A stretch of 64,000 nt of DNA from Mytilus edulis (taxonomy: Eukaryota > Mollusca > Bivalvia > Mytilida > Mytilidae). Below, one piece after another: positions 34,693 to 47,056 of this stretch (position 1 is the stretch's first letter; each line of letters begins with the position of its first letter). The stretch spans positions 45,161,601 to 45,225,600 of the forward strand of contig NC_092356.1 of the NCBI RefSeq assembly GCF_963676685.1, in the 5' to 3' direction. The notes beneath the pieces were generated by a model. The model had not been told where the DNA came from, made no database searches, and was given only the letters and a program-made list of their open reading frames with translations. A program made the translations under genes and the position numbers.

Positions 34693-35359
34693 TAGTCCGA
34701 GATTACTGACGTCCAACGGCTGTTTTGCCAGACAAGCTGGGGCCGTGGGACGTCAGAGCTCGTCCCATATCAAAAGTGGATATTTGCCCGTCCAAAACAG
34801 ATGCGCTGCTTCGTCGCTTCTTGTGCCAACGGACGGCCTTGGAATTATATAAATCGGGTATATAGATCGGTATTAAACATTTAGTGCCAACCACGATAAC
34901 ATTCGGAAGCTCTCGGACATTTACATTCATTTTTTGCTTGCATCGTAAATGAGCGAGGTGTTAGATTATGTATTCATATTGACCTAGGGTTATATGCATA
35001 CATCATTTCCCATAGTCCATTGTGTCGTACTTTTTTCTTGTGATCACATGACAATCTTTCAAAATAAAGTTAAAATGCCAGAATCGGTGAGTCACGATGA
35101 AAACTGTCTAAATCGGAGAAAATAAAGAGTGGCAGGTAGATGAAACTAACATATATGAAAAGATAATTGAGAAATGAACAAATTTATACCCGATTTATAT
35201 AATTCCAAGGTCGTCCGTCGGCACCAGAAGCGACAAAATAGCGTATCAATTTTGGACGGGCAAATATCCATTTATTTTTATATGGGACGAGCTCTGACGT
35301 CCCACGGCCCCAGCTTGTCTGGCAAAACAGCCGTTGGACGTCAGACTAATCTCGGACTA
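34693..35359. mobile_element. Foldback MITE with ~180-bp inverted ends and TA target duplication
   Basis: The left end GTCCGAGATTACTGACGTCC and right end GGACGTCAGACTAATCTCGG are complements, and pairing continues through GGCTGTTTTGCCAGACAAGC, GACGTCAGAGCTCGTCCCAT, TTTGCCCGTCCAAAA, GCTTCTTGTGCC and GGCCTTGGAATTATATAAAT. Each end is flanked by TA (34693-34694; 35358-35359), as for Tc1/mariner-type elements. The similar short ORFs on opposite strands at 34703-34930 and 35174-35362 are only the two arms read through. The loop (about 34910-35180) has no coding. Confidence 0.85.
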
Positions 35360-35514
35360 TAAACACCCAAGACAAAACCAAAGAAAAGAAAGCTTTTTCT
35401 TTACGTTCTATTATGATTTGTTTATCCTAAAAGGGATTTGTGATCTTTTTAAACCTATGGTAAATGTATATGTTCATTGTCATGACACGAATATCTCATG
35501 GAGCTGATATTATA

Positions 35515-35692
35515 ATTCAGAAATAATTGATGCAAGCTATAATACTTTATTGTAGTTTTAGCATGGGTAGGCATTATATTCGTGATTATTTTTGTCCGAG
35601 CGATAGTGAGGGCTAAAATAACACGAATAAACTACAATAAAGAATAACTTGCATCAATTATTTCGATTCTGAGTAGGACAATTTAGGTAATT
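35515..35692. repeat. Hairpin element, ~178 bp
   Basis: CAGAAATAATTGATGCAAGC and TTTATTGTAGTTTTA at the left pair with AAACTACAATAAAGA and CTTGCATCAATTATTTCGAT at the right. The loop also pairs partly (TTCGTGATTATTTT with AAAATAACACGAA) around GTCCGAGCGATAGTGAGGGC. A second, weaker hairpin follows at 35738-35815 (TGGCTCTTCCATGAAACTCC against AGGGAGGAGTTTGAACAGCC). Confidence 0.7.
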
Positions 35693-36299
35693 TCTATGTC
35701 CGATGTGTATAAGTGTAGAGGACTTGTGCATGTTGTGATGGCTCTTCCATGAAACTCCCTTGTAAACAAGCAAATGGCTGGCATTGTGATTTGTCAGAGG
35801 GAGGAGTTTGAACAGCCAGCATTAGCGGATGTCGTATCTAGGTCAGATATGTCAATTTCCAAGTGCAACACATTACAATCATAATAAATTAATTAGTAAC
35901 AACATGTGCATCATTTAAGAGTTTGGAAGTGTTTTAAGTTAATGAAATATATCAAATGAATGCCAATTTGATAAAATTCATATTATTCTGCAGTAGTCAA
36001 TATACGCATGTGCAAACACATTTTATTGGATTTCGAGCATGGGTTTATTCACAAAGCGAAAGAAGCACGTCATACTATATACCGGTAAAACTTTATCTAC
36101 TAGTGAAGATGGTAAATTGACATCAACATTTCTATGAATTATTTTGTCACTGGTTTTATTGTCTCATTGGTGATTAAATCATATTTGATTTTCTATTCAA
36201 ACGAGGTTTTAAGAATCCCTGGTACAATTCTTATTAGAAAAAAGCTTATATTAATTACTGGGTTAAATGGTCTTTTCCCATCTAACAGTAGAACTATGA

Positions 36300-38060
36300 C
36301 AGAGAGTAAAATTGAGAATGGAAATAGGGAATGTGCCAAAGAGACAATAACCCGACCATAGAAAAAACAACAGCAGAAGGTCACCAACAGGTCTTCAATG
36401 TAGCGAGAAATTCCCGCACCCGGAGGCGTCCTTCAACTGGCCTCTAAACAAATGTATACTAGTTCAGTGATAATGAACACCATACTAATTTCCAAATTGT
36501 AAACAAGAAACTAAAATTAAAATAATACAAGACTAACAAAGGCCAGAGGCTCCTGACTTGGGACAGGCGCAATAATGCGGCGGGGTTAAACATGTTTGTG
36601 AGATCTCAACCCTCCCCCTATACCTCTGGCCAATGTAGAAAAGTAAACGCATAACAATACGCACATTAAAATTCAGTTCAAGAGAAGTCCGAGTCTGATG
36701 TCAGAAGATGTAACCAAAGAAAATAAACAAAATGACAATAATACATAAATAACAACAGACTACTAGCAGTTAACTGACATGCCAGCTCCAGACTTCAATT
36801 AAACTGACTGAAAGATTATGATTTCATCATATGCACATCAGGCACAATCCTTCCCGTTAGGGGTTTAGTATCATAACATCATAACATATATGAAAAGAAC
36901 ATAACCCGTGTCATGCCAACAACTGGCTTTTGAATAAATGTGTTTAGTTCCGATGCAAAAACCCTATAAGTGAATCAATATTAACGCCAAAATATGCAAT
37001 CTTTAATGACCTGACAACAGTATCGTAACTATATCCCTTCTTAATAAGTCTATTCAAAGGTTTTGTTAGTTTTTGAGGTGAATACTGACACCTTTGTGCT
37101 TTATAAAGACTATTTCCATAAAAAATTGGATGTGAAATACCTGAACGTATAAGAAGTCTGCATGTTGAGCTATATTTACGAATGATGTCCTTATACCGAT
37201 GATAAAATTTAGTAAATGTTTTGACTGGTTTGTGATATCGAAAACCCTGGTGTAATAATTTTTCAGTAATACATAAATTTCTCTGTTAAAATTTAAAACA
37301 TTGTTACATACACGAGCGAATCGTACAAGTTGAGATATATAAACACCGTAAGATGGTGACAAGGGAACGTCACCATCTAAAAATGGATGATTAACGATAG
37401 GAAATGAAAAATCATCTCTTTTATCATAAATTTTAGTATTCAGCTTTCCGTTAGTGATATAGATATCAAGATCGAGGAAAGGGCAGTGGTCATTGTTAGT
37501 ATTAGCTTTATTTAAAGTAAGTTCAACAGGATAAATTTCTTTAATATACATACTGAAGTCGTCATTATTGAGAGCCAAAATATCATCCAAATATCTAAAA
37601 GTATTATTAAATTTGTTTATCAGATGTTGTTTCGATGGGTCTTTGCTTATTTTTGTCATAAATTGTAACTAATAGCAATACAAATACAGGTCCGCAATAA
37701 GTGGTGCACAGTTAGTCCCCATTGGAATTCCGATAATCTGACGATATACGGAATCCCCAAAGCGAACAAAAATGTTATCTAGTAAAAATTCAAGGGCATA
37801 TATAGTATCAAAGCATGTCCAATTGACATAGTTTTTTTGTTTATTGCTACTAAAAAATGACCTAAAAGAGTTTGAACATATATATTCACATTCTGACTTT
37901 TTAAGTGCTTACATGTGCTTGTATGTTATGGATACAGAGGCAACCATAAAGTTAACATAATCATAATTCTTATGTAATTTTGGAAATTGCGACACGACAC
38001 CAAATTTCTTTTTTAACAATTTTTAAGTTTTGAAGAAGACTGTTTGCTAGGTTAACAGCT
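36300..38060 (-). mobile_element. Broken retroelement with reverse transcriptase (Penelope-like or related)
   Basis: Minus-strand reverse transcriptase remains. In order on that strand: PKLHKN (~37985), a gap, FLLDNIFVRFGDSVYRQIIG (~37760), GIPMGTNCAPLIADL (~37720), a stop at 37671-37669, then a long frame 37659-37066. That frame has the catalytic FRYLDDILALNN, then HCPFLDLDIYI, KIYDKRDDFSFPIVNHPFLD and SPSYGVYISQLVRFARVCNN. After a frameshift near 37288 the C-terminal part continues in another frame (YRYKDIIRK..., LLIRSGISHPIFYGN). The segment expected to hold the first catalytic Asp motif is deleted between ~37960 and ~37900. The 3' tail runs to ~36300 and ends in a phrase (complement of TTGAGAATGGAAATAGGGAA) seen again at 28198. 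The class assignment is tentative. Confidence 0.8.
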
Positions 38061-40015
38061 ATAACAAGTATCCGTCATTGTGCCCACTGTGTTTCAGCAC
38101 CTACCAAAATAATTCTTTTCCTGAATATGCATATATATTTCTTACTTGACTTAAAGCAAACAAATATAAATCAATGTTGTCTGCTTTTAGAACTAAGATA
38201 GTGCACTATGGAACACAAAGACGAGACTCGACAGATGAGAGAAACCAGTAATGAAGGTACAAATGTATACGTTTGAATAAGATAAAATAAAATAAGATAA
38301 GACAACTCTTCTTTCCAATAAAGAATGCATTATGGGCAAAGTAAGTTCAATTATTGAATTATTTATGATAATGATAAAAAAGAAGAAAGAAACAGTTTGT
38401 CAAAATGAGTCGAATGTAAGAGCGATTCTTTCGAAACTATGCACTCTCATAACTATGCCAATAACCTTATTATATAATTTAACAGTTGAGATCTTTGCTC
38501 GGAATATATAACACATTTCCTATTTTTGTAAGGTGTAAAACTTACGCTTTTTACATTTGTCTAGAAACGTACTGAAGGTACGAATAACTTGAGCTAGTTG
38601 TATGTCTTGAGATGAACTTGACAAAGCTATAATTGAAGTAGTTGTTAATTTGTGTGAAAATGGTCAGTTTTTTGGAGCAAACGTATCGTCAATTAAACCA
38701 AAGAAGGATTGTAATGCGAGGAAGGCTTTACCTGTGGAAAAGGAAAAACATCGTATAAACTATTATCTAAGCACTATTTTTTTGCCCAATTTGAACTATG
38801 GACTAATGCCAATTAATACTTTTAGAAATTACTAACATTTAAAGATTAAAAACAAATCACTTTCATTTTAAAAATAATCTGGAACTTTTGAGATACTCCA
38901 CATCATGGGCTCCAATTAGGGATAAACAAGAAAATTTAATAATAATTACCAAATTGCAGACAAATAATGTTTAGCATAGTGTTAAATTTCTTATTTATTT
39001 AATTGTAAGCGAAATACAGAAACGTTTCTGGTGTTGGTCTGGTGTGAGGGAACTTCCATTTAACGTTATGTCCAATGTTGACGAAGAAGCGAAAACTTCA
39101 GGTAGCGCTTTGTTATTTGAAAAAAATGTGTAAATAAAATGGAATAAGTTATAGTTTATTAAAACAACGAAAATTTGGACAACTTACTCAAACAATCATT
39201 CACCCATTACATTTCAGAATCGAATGACATTTAACATAAATTGGAAGTTCAATGAACATCCTTTGAATATACGACATATCGTTACATAACTTTCATCTCA
39301 GTACATGATCTCATCTAAAATTTAGTAGATTTGATAAAGGACTGCATCCGTAGGTACGTGCCTGAAAGTTAATATACTTATGTCGGCCATATTGAATTTG
39401 GCGGCCATATTAGGACTTTTTCTTCGTGGCTCTATATCTGAATTTTGTTAAAATTTCACTATGCCAAGTTTCATGCTTTTACCATAAAGTGATCAATTAT
39501 TTTGATATCCGCTGTACTAATATACAGCTAAACTCACAGATAAGTTTATTTCAAAATGGTATCGTTTATTTTGATCCATGAGTTTGAATGTCCCTCTGGT
39601 ATCTTTCTCTTTTTATGGTCAATTTATATCGGAATATAATCTAGAAAACTTATATTTGAAATAGTTAAAAAAAAAGAACGACAGTTATTAATAAAACTTA
39701 GGTGTTTTAATTTGAAAATAACAATAGAAACGTAACGTGGAGATGGAGAAACATTCCTAACGACGATAGGATATGCAGGAAGGAACAAAATAATTTAAAA
39801 CTATTGACAGGTAGGAACTCCTTTTCGGGATATTTGAGCTTAAACAACGGGGAAAATACTTAAAATGTCTTTAACCTTATATTTGAATGGGAATAATTTG
39901 AGTCTCAAATCGAAAGAAAATAAATCTAGAATCTGCTTAAATTTTGGTAAATGACCATTTGAAGTCTTATTGGAAAAGAAAAATTGGTGTTATGGGGCAA
40001 CATAGGTTGCCCTTT
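38061..40015. other. Non-coding, AT-rich
   Basis: No gene. GTCCCTCTGGTATCTTTCTC at 39590-39610 is a shard of a dispersed repeat also seen near 10190 and 63765, and in the opposite direction at 42585 and 45755. Confidence 0.4.
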
Positions 40016-40135
40016 ATAGCTTGTTGTTCGGTGTGAGCCAAGGCTCCGTGTTGAAAGCCTATAATGGTTTACTTTTTAAATTGTTATTTGTATGGAGAGT
40101 TGTCTCATTGGCACTCACACCACATCTTCCTATAT
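40016..40135 (+). repeat. Dispersed mussel repeat fragment
   Basis: Contains AGCCAAGGCTCCGTGTTGAA, ATAATGGTTTACTTTTTAAA and GGAGAGTTGTCTCATTGGCA. Its complement occurs at 61617-61745, so the two are opposite-strand copies of one family. Confidence 0.75.
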
Positions 40136-42419
40136 CTACCTTTATCTTCTATCCATGTGTTTTGTTTGTGTAACGTCATCAGACATGAGTGCTTGTTTTG
40201 TGACGTTATATTAGAAAATTCAGAGGAATCGAAATTGGACCAATGAAGAACTGAGATCAAAGGTAGTAAAAGTTAAAAAATGAAAATAACCAACAAGTAA
40301 GGAAAAGGATAAATCGGCTAAGCTTTATAAAAGTATTTTTAAAAGTAATGAAGTTTAGCTGTTTTTGTAAAGGTGTTCATTGTAACAGCGTATCGCTGAA
40401 CTTACTCTCTCTCTCATATCTATGTCCAGGTGTGATAGATTATTAGTAAAGCGTTAGTGGTATCATAATTTGTATTTTATCACGAAACTACCGTTTTTAA
40501 TACCTGAGAATCCATTAAAAGGACGATAAATAAAACGTTTATATTTTTCACGAGGTGTTAAATCATGACTTTCTACTGTATTTATATCAAGGACACCGGT
40601 GGAGGTAACCTTATAGAATTTGACCTATGAAACGTCTGCAAATAAAAGGGCTTAAAAATTAGAATTAAAGTGCTTACGTCAAAAAACTTTTATAGAAGAA
40701 AATTTGTTAAAAAAATTGAAATGTTAAATAGATAAGTGACAAAAAATGATAAACTTAAACTAATGTCTTTCTTGGAAAAAGTACAAATCCGATAATATTT
40801 ATCTTTCTGTTTCTTTTATAAAATCGAAAATTGTTGAAATCTTATGGTTTAATTTAATCGCATTCTTACAATTACAAAATGAAGTACAAATGACATCACA
40901 TCATTAATCTTTTGAACCTGTTATTAAGCGCTATGGAAAAATGGAGGTCTTTTGAAAAGGCCGAAGGGGTTGAGCCAAAAATGCATGGGAACATCAACAT
41001 TGACAGTCTTGATGGCTTATGAATGAGTCCGCAAGTGTTTCCTTTGAACACTACCTGAGCCTAACAGAGGAAATAAAACATATTAAAGATGGTGGATCAA
41101 TTTATTAAATTTTAGACATTATACTTCAGTCGTACATGTATTTAAAAGTAATGAAATTAAGCAGTTTTAGAGATGTGTTCATTGCAAGAGCGTGTCACTG
41201 ACATTTCGCACTTATATCTATGTCAACGCGTGATAGATTAACAGTAACAGTGTTAATGGGATTATAATTGGGAATTAATTCCTTGCTTAACAGTTTGTAT
41301 ATTTTCATGAACATAGTTTTTTTTCAATACATTAGAACCCATTCACTGGGGTAAAGCTGATGACCGTAACTGCATTCACGGTCATCCCAAGATGTCAGCT
41401 GAAAAATTAGGTCAGTATTTTTGTTGTCTGTTAAGGTGTTTCTACATCATTTTCTTTACAAAGCATACATTGATACGATGTAAATTTATAAAAGATTAAC
41501 ATGGAAGTCACAAATCTCTACCGAGGAACGTGTATAGAACGGGAAATTGGATTTGAAAATTTCGCTAAGATGACCGTAAATCATCTTTAAAATATTTTCA
41601 AGATGACCGTAACATATAATAAGGATGACCGTGATTGGTAAAATGATGACCGTTATTTCGAAAGGATGACCGTTATTTATAAAGGATGACCGTACCTTTC
41701 ATAGTATAACCGTCATTTCTAAGAAATATACGTATTTGTATTACCTTTTTTGTATCAAATAATTAATCGTGTTGGTGTAAGACGTATTTATAAGACAACA
41801 TTATCCTAAAAAAACTCAAGAATAATGAATAAAAAACAACATTCTAAGGTAGCCAGATGGTCACTTACCATGTTGCAAATGTTATACCCTTGGACTACCT
41901 AAAGTACATTTCCATATAAAATCCAGATGCATGATTTTAAATTATAGTCTGACTGAATAACACAGTTGTGTGTTGTTCAGGGGTGATGGACGAATTTCTA
42001 GAAAAAACATATTTGAAAATTTGAAAACTTTTCAGGTAAGGGAACGATCATTTTATTCTGAGTTGAGTGCCAGGCCAGGCAGATTCGATCATGTCAAAAT
42101 GTTTATTTAAACAATTTTACGGTTCAGAAAATATATTTCAAATACTGCAAAATAATACCCGTTTTTACTTAAAAAATACACGGAGATAAGAAACGATAAG
42201 CCTGAAATTTATTTTCAAAATCGAGGTTAGAAAAAATTAATGAAAAAGCTGTCAGCCCCACAACCCCCAACCCCCAACCCCTTTCCCCTGGAGTTTTACC
42301 AAGAAATGTACTTTTCAAGAACAATGAAAATGCAAATAGAACATAACTCATAAATGAATCTGTCTCGGGCACTTTCGCTATGACCTGCATGAATCAAGGT
42401 TAATTTAAATCGTATCAAC

Positions 42420-42705
42420 CGTATCATATAGGTTGACATATACGCATCTGCAGATTTGCCAATAAACATTATGTGATCCCGAGCTTTAATTGTATATACT
42501 TTCAATAATGCAAATGGGCAACTTATTAATTTCTAATGCTAGTATTTAATTTTGTAGCTGTCTTAATTGTTGGAAAAGAGGGGCGAAAGATACCAGAGGA
42601 ACATAGTGAAAACATATTATAATCGTAAGCTCGGGATCACATAACAGTTTTTAGTATATCTGCAGATGCGTATACATACGTCAACGTTTATGATACGATT
42701 GATAC
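42420..42705. repeat. Inverted repeat pair inside the 3-kb element
   Basis: GACATATACGCATCTGCAGA and ATGTGATCCCGAGCTTTAAT (42434-42490) are mirrored by TCGTAAGCTCGGGATCACAT and ATCTGCAGATGCGTATACAT (42622-42680), about 120 bp apart. Could be subterminal structure or an inserted MITE. Confidence 0.65.
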
Positions 42706-42960
42706 ATTTTTAAATGACCGACCTCTAATAGAAAACCAACAGAGTGATTCAAAATAATCACTCAAATCATGAAGTTTACATCATTAGAATAATAACAATT
42801 GATAGCTAAAATAAAATTACTAAATTATGAATTGATCATGTTTTCATAAGTGTAAATGCCCCGACTATCTATATACCATCAATACTGTCCAACGATATAT
42901 CCTTAAAAAGTAAAATCAATTCATGGAAATAGAACAAATTTTTAAAAAGAAAAAAGAAAT

Positions 42961-43690
42961 GACTGCCGTAGGAGGTCGACCGGATATGTTTAAGGTTCAT
43001 CTGAGGGAATTGAAAAATGTGGCCGTTTTTACACACACATCTCTATAAAGAGAACAGACAAACTGATGCATCTAGGAAAGTATTAAAGCATGGCAGGACC
43101 TTTAGATATGAAAAAGTTATATAGAGAAAATTACATGGATGATTAATATTGACCATTTGGTATATGGCCGTGTTCTAAGCGACACGTACATGAAGGTCAT
43201 AAATTAATTTCTTGAATGAAATGAAATCTTTAGCTACTAATGACTGCCGTAGGAGGTCTACCGGATATGTTTAAGGTTCATCTGAGGGAATTGAAAAATG
43301 TGGCCGTTTTTACACACACATCTCTATTAAGAGAACAGACAAACTGATGCATCTAGGAAAGTATTAAAGCATGGCAGGACCTTTAGATATGAAAAAGTTA
43401 TATAGAGCAAATTACATGGATGATTAATATTGACCATTTGGTATATGACCGTGTTCTAAGCGACACGTACATGAAGGTCATAAATTAATTTCTTGAATGA
43501 AACGAAATCTTTAGCTACTAATGACTGCCGTAGGAGGTCTACCAGATATGTTTAAGGTTCATCTGAGGGAATTGAAAAATGTGGCCGTTTTTACACACAC
43601 ATCTCTATTAAGAGAACAGACAAACTGATGCATCTAGTAAAGTATTAAAGCATGGCAGGACCTTTAGATATGTAAAAGTTATATAAAGTC
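42961..43690. repeat. 281-bp tandem repeat, 2.6 near-identical copies
   Basis: GACTGCCGTAGGAGGTCDAC starts at 42961, 43242 and 43523. Units differ at only a few positions (for example CGACCGG / CTACCGG / CTACCAG). The third copy stops near 43690 after GATATGTAAAAGTTATATA. The near-identity contrasts with the decayed surroundings and implies recent duplication. Short ORFs in it are interrupted and not conserved as protein. Confidence 0.95.
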
Positions 43691-45560
43691 TATCATGCGG
43701 TTTGAGAAAAAAAAATAACTTAACTGGTTTTTGAGTTGCATTTTTTTTTAAATATACAGAAGATAGCAAAATAAACAGACATACGAGTTTCATTTGATAC
43801 GGTCCACTCAGTTACACAGTTAAAATCACCTATTGTTTGCAGGTGTCTATTGTCCATCTATTGTCCATTTAAATCAAAACTACTCACAACATCGTTTAAA
43901 CTATTTACTATCATTTTCATATAAACTCAAAATACGCCAATTAGTTAAAAAGAACTGAGCCCCTATTGCGACAAACTCAACAAAAAACAATGCATACGAA
44001 TATGGATATTTCTTCCAATTGACGGTCATCCTTAAAAATTTAGTCATTCTTCATAAATTACGGTCATCCTTAACAATTTACGGTCATCTTTTAACCAATT
44101 ACGGTCAGCCTTGTTATGAATCGCTAATCCTGTTACGGTCATCTCGATTACGATTTACGGTCATCCTAGCGAATTTTTCAAATCCAAATTCCCGTTTTAT
44201 ACACGTTCCTCGGTAGAGATTTGTGACTTCCGTGTGAATATTTTATAAATTTACATCGTATCAAAGTATGCTTTGTGAAGAAAATGATGTAGAAACACCT
44301 TAACAGACAATAAAAATACTGACCTAATTTTTCAGCTGACATCTTGGGATGACCGTGAATGCAGTTACGGTCATCAGCTTTACCCCAGTGCCATTAGAGG
44401 ATGGTTAATAACACGTTTACAGTTTTCACGAGGTGTTAGATTACGAATGTCTACGGTATTTATTCCAAGGACCCAGGTAGAGGTAACTTTTTATAATTTG
44501 ACTTTTAAAACGTCTATAAATGATGGTGATTGGAAATTAGAATTCCAGTTGTTATTAAAAAAATGTACGAATAGAAAAATATTAATTAAACATTCTAAAC
44601 AATGCACAGATAAGTAAAAAAAAAATATCAATTTGAACCAAAATGAATTCATTTCCTTTTTAGAACAAAATTAAATTCGACAACATTTTTCTAAAATGTC
44701 CTTTTATTATGTATTTGTTCATAAAATTGTAGAAATCTTTATGGTTGTGATTTCGGGCTACACATATCATACTGAATATTTATATGGTTTTGAATTTATT
44801 TGAATACTTCAACAATTATTCTGTTTTAGTTAAAATCAGCATTGTTTATCCGCGAAGTTCAGTTTCTTTGTGATTTGACTCTTTAAATGAGAGCTATAAA
44901 TTTGAGGATTGTTTTGAAAATCATAATAATGTTTTGAAAATATTCCGTGGACTTGATCTTCTGGAGTGCTTACGAACGGGATGACATATGTTTTTTCTTG
45001 TCTCATTTTTGTGAAGAATTACAATACAAGGAATTCTGAAATTTGGTTTCAGTGTTTATATAGGTCAGCTTTATCCTGTGATTGGTTTTCAGATTCATAA
45101 CTCAACATCCGAAATATTTCGACGGGGCATCCTCAGTGAGCAGTAGCTCGCAGTTTTCCTTGTTATGTCAACGTGTGATAGATTAACAGTAACATCATTA
45201 ATTGGATTATTATTGGGAATGAACACCTAGCTAAACAGTTTGAATATAATATATGACAAGAAAATATTTCTTTTTATATCTTAGAATCAATTAACGAGGA
45301 TGGTTAATAACACGTTTGCAGTTTTCACGAGTTGTAAAATTACGACTTTCTCCTTTTTTTCAAGGACATAGTTTGAGGTTATTTTATAGGATTTGACAGT
45401 TATTGTAATACAAGTTGTTCCGTCAAAAATTGTTTGAGAAGACATGATGTTAAAAAAAATCTAAATAAAACACAGCTAAATGACAAAACAGATATATTTA
45501 ACCAATTTGCATTCATTTCTTTCTTAAAAAAGTACGAATCTGATTAAAACATATTTTTTT

Positions 45561-46890
45561 GTTTTAAGAACAAAGATGAAGGTAGTTTTTTTTTTTAATT
45601 TGGCTATAACAAAGTACGTATTCTTATAAATTTGTAAATTGTGATTACTTTCCAAACAAATTGTGGCTTTTTGAAAATGAAGATGGTATTCAAGGAGTTG
45701 TGTACCAATAATGGTTTCCAGTCATGGATTAGAGATTAAGCAAAGACACGAGAGACGAAAGATACCAGAAGGAAATGCATGCGCATGAGTCGAAAAAATA
45801 TTGACAATGCTATTGCAAAAAGCGAAAAAGAATGAAAATACAAAACGAAAAACAAAAAGCAAAGGTGTCCCAGAAGGGTATTTAAACGCGTGTTTATCTA
45901 TTACTAGGTGATATGTCTAAATCGGTAGGTGACATCCAGACAAAAATCTTGAAAGCAATATAGTTATAATTTTATATGTCTGCATATAATTTCAGAACAC
46001 TGAAAAAAAAGAAGAAAATTAACGAAATGATGTAATTAATAAACGGAAGAAAAATATATTCCCTTTTTCCCATAAAAAAATAAAATAAAAGAACAAAAGA
46101 GCAAAATAACAAGAAAAGGTGTAATTTACTAGGACATCACTTGCAGTAAATACAAATTTTAATGGTAATAGAATATAGGAGAATAGTCATAAGACAGCAA
46201 TCATTTGCATTAGATGTTTTTGAATCATAGGGATTTCATTTGCTAATTGAAAGTGAATAATCTATCTTTGACAGTATACAGGTCGCACTGCTGTGAATAT
46301 AGACAATGCAAATCCCCATGTGAGCTCTATATGCGGCTAAAGCGGTGCCACTTTTACTATGAAGTCTAGTGAAAAACTATATAATAGAATGGGAAGTGTA
46401 TATGCACTACTATTTTATTCAAAACATTTTTTTTCATTATTTATATGCCCCGAACTTCAAGGAGTTTGAACTTATAGATGTAATACCACCATTGATTTTC
46501 CCCAATTTGTCTTTGTTTAATTTGCACTTTTCATAAAATTGAGCAGGATTTTTCTTTGTTTCGATTAAGGAAATACTTGGCATAAGTAAAGTTTTATCCA
46601 GGCAAGTACTATAGAAAACATTTCACACAACATTTCATTGCATATAAGAAAATAACCATAAAATTTTCACCTCATTTTAACCTGTTTACAAGCTTTAGTA
46701 ACCATGTAGCCTCACGTTTCTAAAATATTGTAAAGAAACGCAAAATAAAACAACAATAATTCTTTAAAAAACACAAGATACATTGTATCTACCATATATA
46801 TGTGTATACACTTATAAATATAACGGAATTTGACAAGACTGTCAACAAAGTGAGAGGTTTAGAGCTATAAAACCAGGTTTAATCCACAAT
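45561..46890. other. Non-coding, AT-rich
   Basis: No gene. A dispersed-repeat shard (AGAGACGAAAGATACCAGAA) lies at ~45745. Confidence 0.4.
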
Positions 46891-46904
46891 TTTCTACATT
46901 TGAA

Positions 46905-47045
46905 AATGTCTGTACCAAGTCAGGAATATTACAGTTCTTGTCCATTCGTTTTGTATGTGTTTTGTCATTTGATTTTGCCATGTGATTATGGACTCTCCGA
47001 TTGGATTTTGCTCTGAGTTCAGTATTTTTGTGATTTTACCTTTTA
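46905..47045 (+). repeat. Dispersed mussel repeat fragment
   Basis: TCTGTACCAAGTCAGGAATA, TTGTCCATTCGTTTTGTATG and GAGTTCAGTATTTTTGTGAT in this order are familiar to me from mussel repeats; TGTCCCAAGTCAGGAGCCTG at ~32205 is a relative of the first. Non-coding. Confidence 0.55.
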
Positions 47046-47056
47046 AAGGATATTAG

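Larger units (their letters stand above)
41344..44390. mobile_element. 3,047-bp DNA element with ~385-bp inverted ends rich in GATGACCGT
   Basis: The left end CACTGGGGTAAAGCTGATGA mirrors the right end TCATCAGCTTTACCCCAGTG. Pairing continues for ~385 bp (41344-41725; 44000-44390) and includes six or more spaced GGATGACCGT words per arm. The target duplication is CCATT (41339-41343 and 44391-44395). The related unsplit copy at ~40510 has a single CCATT (GAGAATCCATTAAAAGG), which confirms the insertion. The interior holds a 281-bp triplicate (42961-43690) and an inverted pair (42420-42500; 42620-42700). No transposase is recognised; it looks non-autonomous. Confidence 0.85.
40340..45560. repeat. 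Three diverged tandem copies of an ~0.8-1 kb segment, the middle one interrupted
   Basis: Copy 1 starts at ~40340 (AAGTAATGAAGTTTAGCTG), copy 2 at ~41145 (AAGTAATGAAATTAAGCAG), copy 3 at or before ~45165 (GTCAACGTGTGATAGATTAA). Shared order: GTGATAGATTA, GGGAAT or similar, TTAGAA...CATTA, then CACGTTT...TTTTCACGAGGTGTTA, ...GAGGTAAC...., and TTTCTTGGAAAAAGTACAAA. Copy 2 is split by the element 41344-44390. Divergence is high (perhaps 25-35 percent), so the duplication is old. No coding seen. Confidence 0.7.

Noticed and set aside
34703..35362. Two similar ORFs on opposite strands as a gene pair
   Set aside because: They are the two arms of a foldback MITE read through; similarity comes from the inverted repeat.
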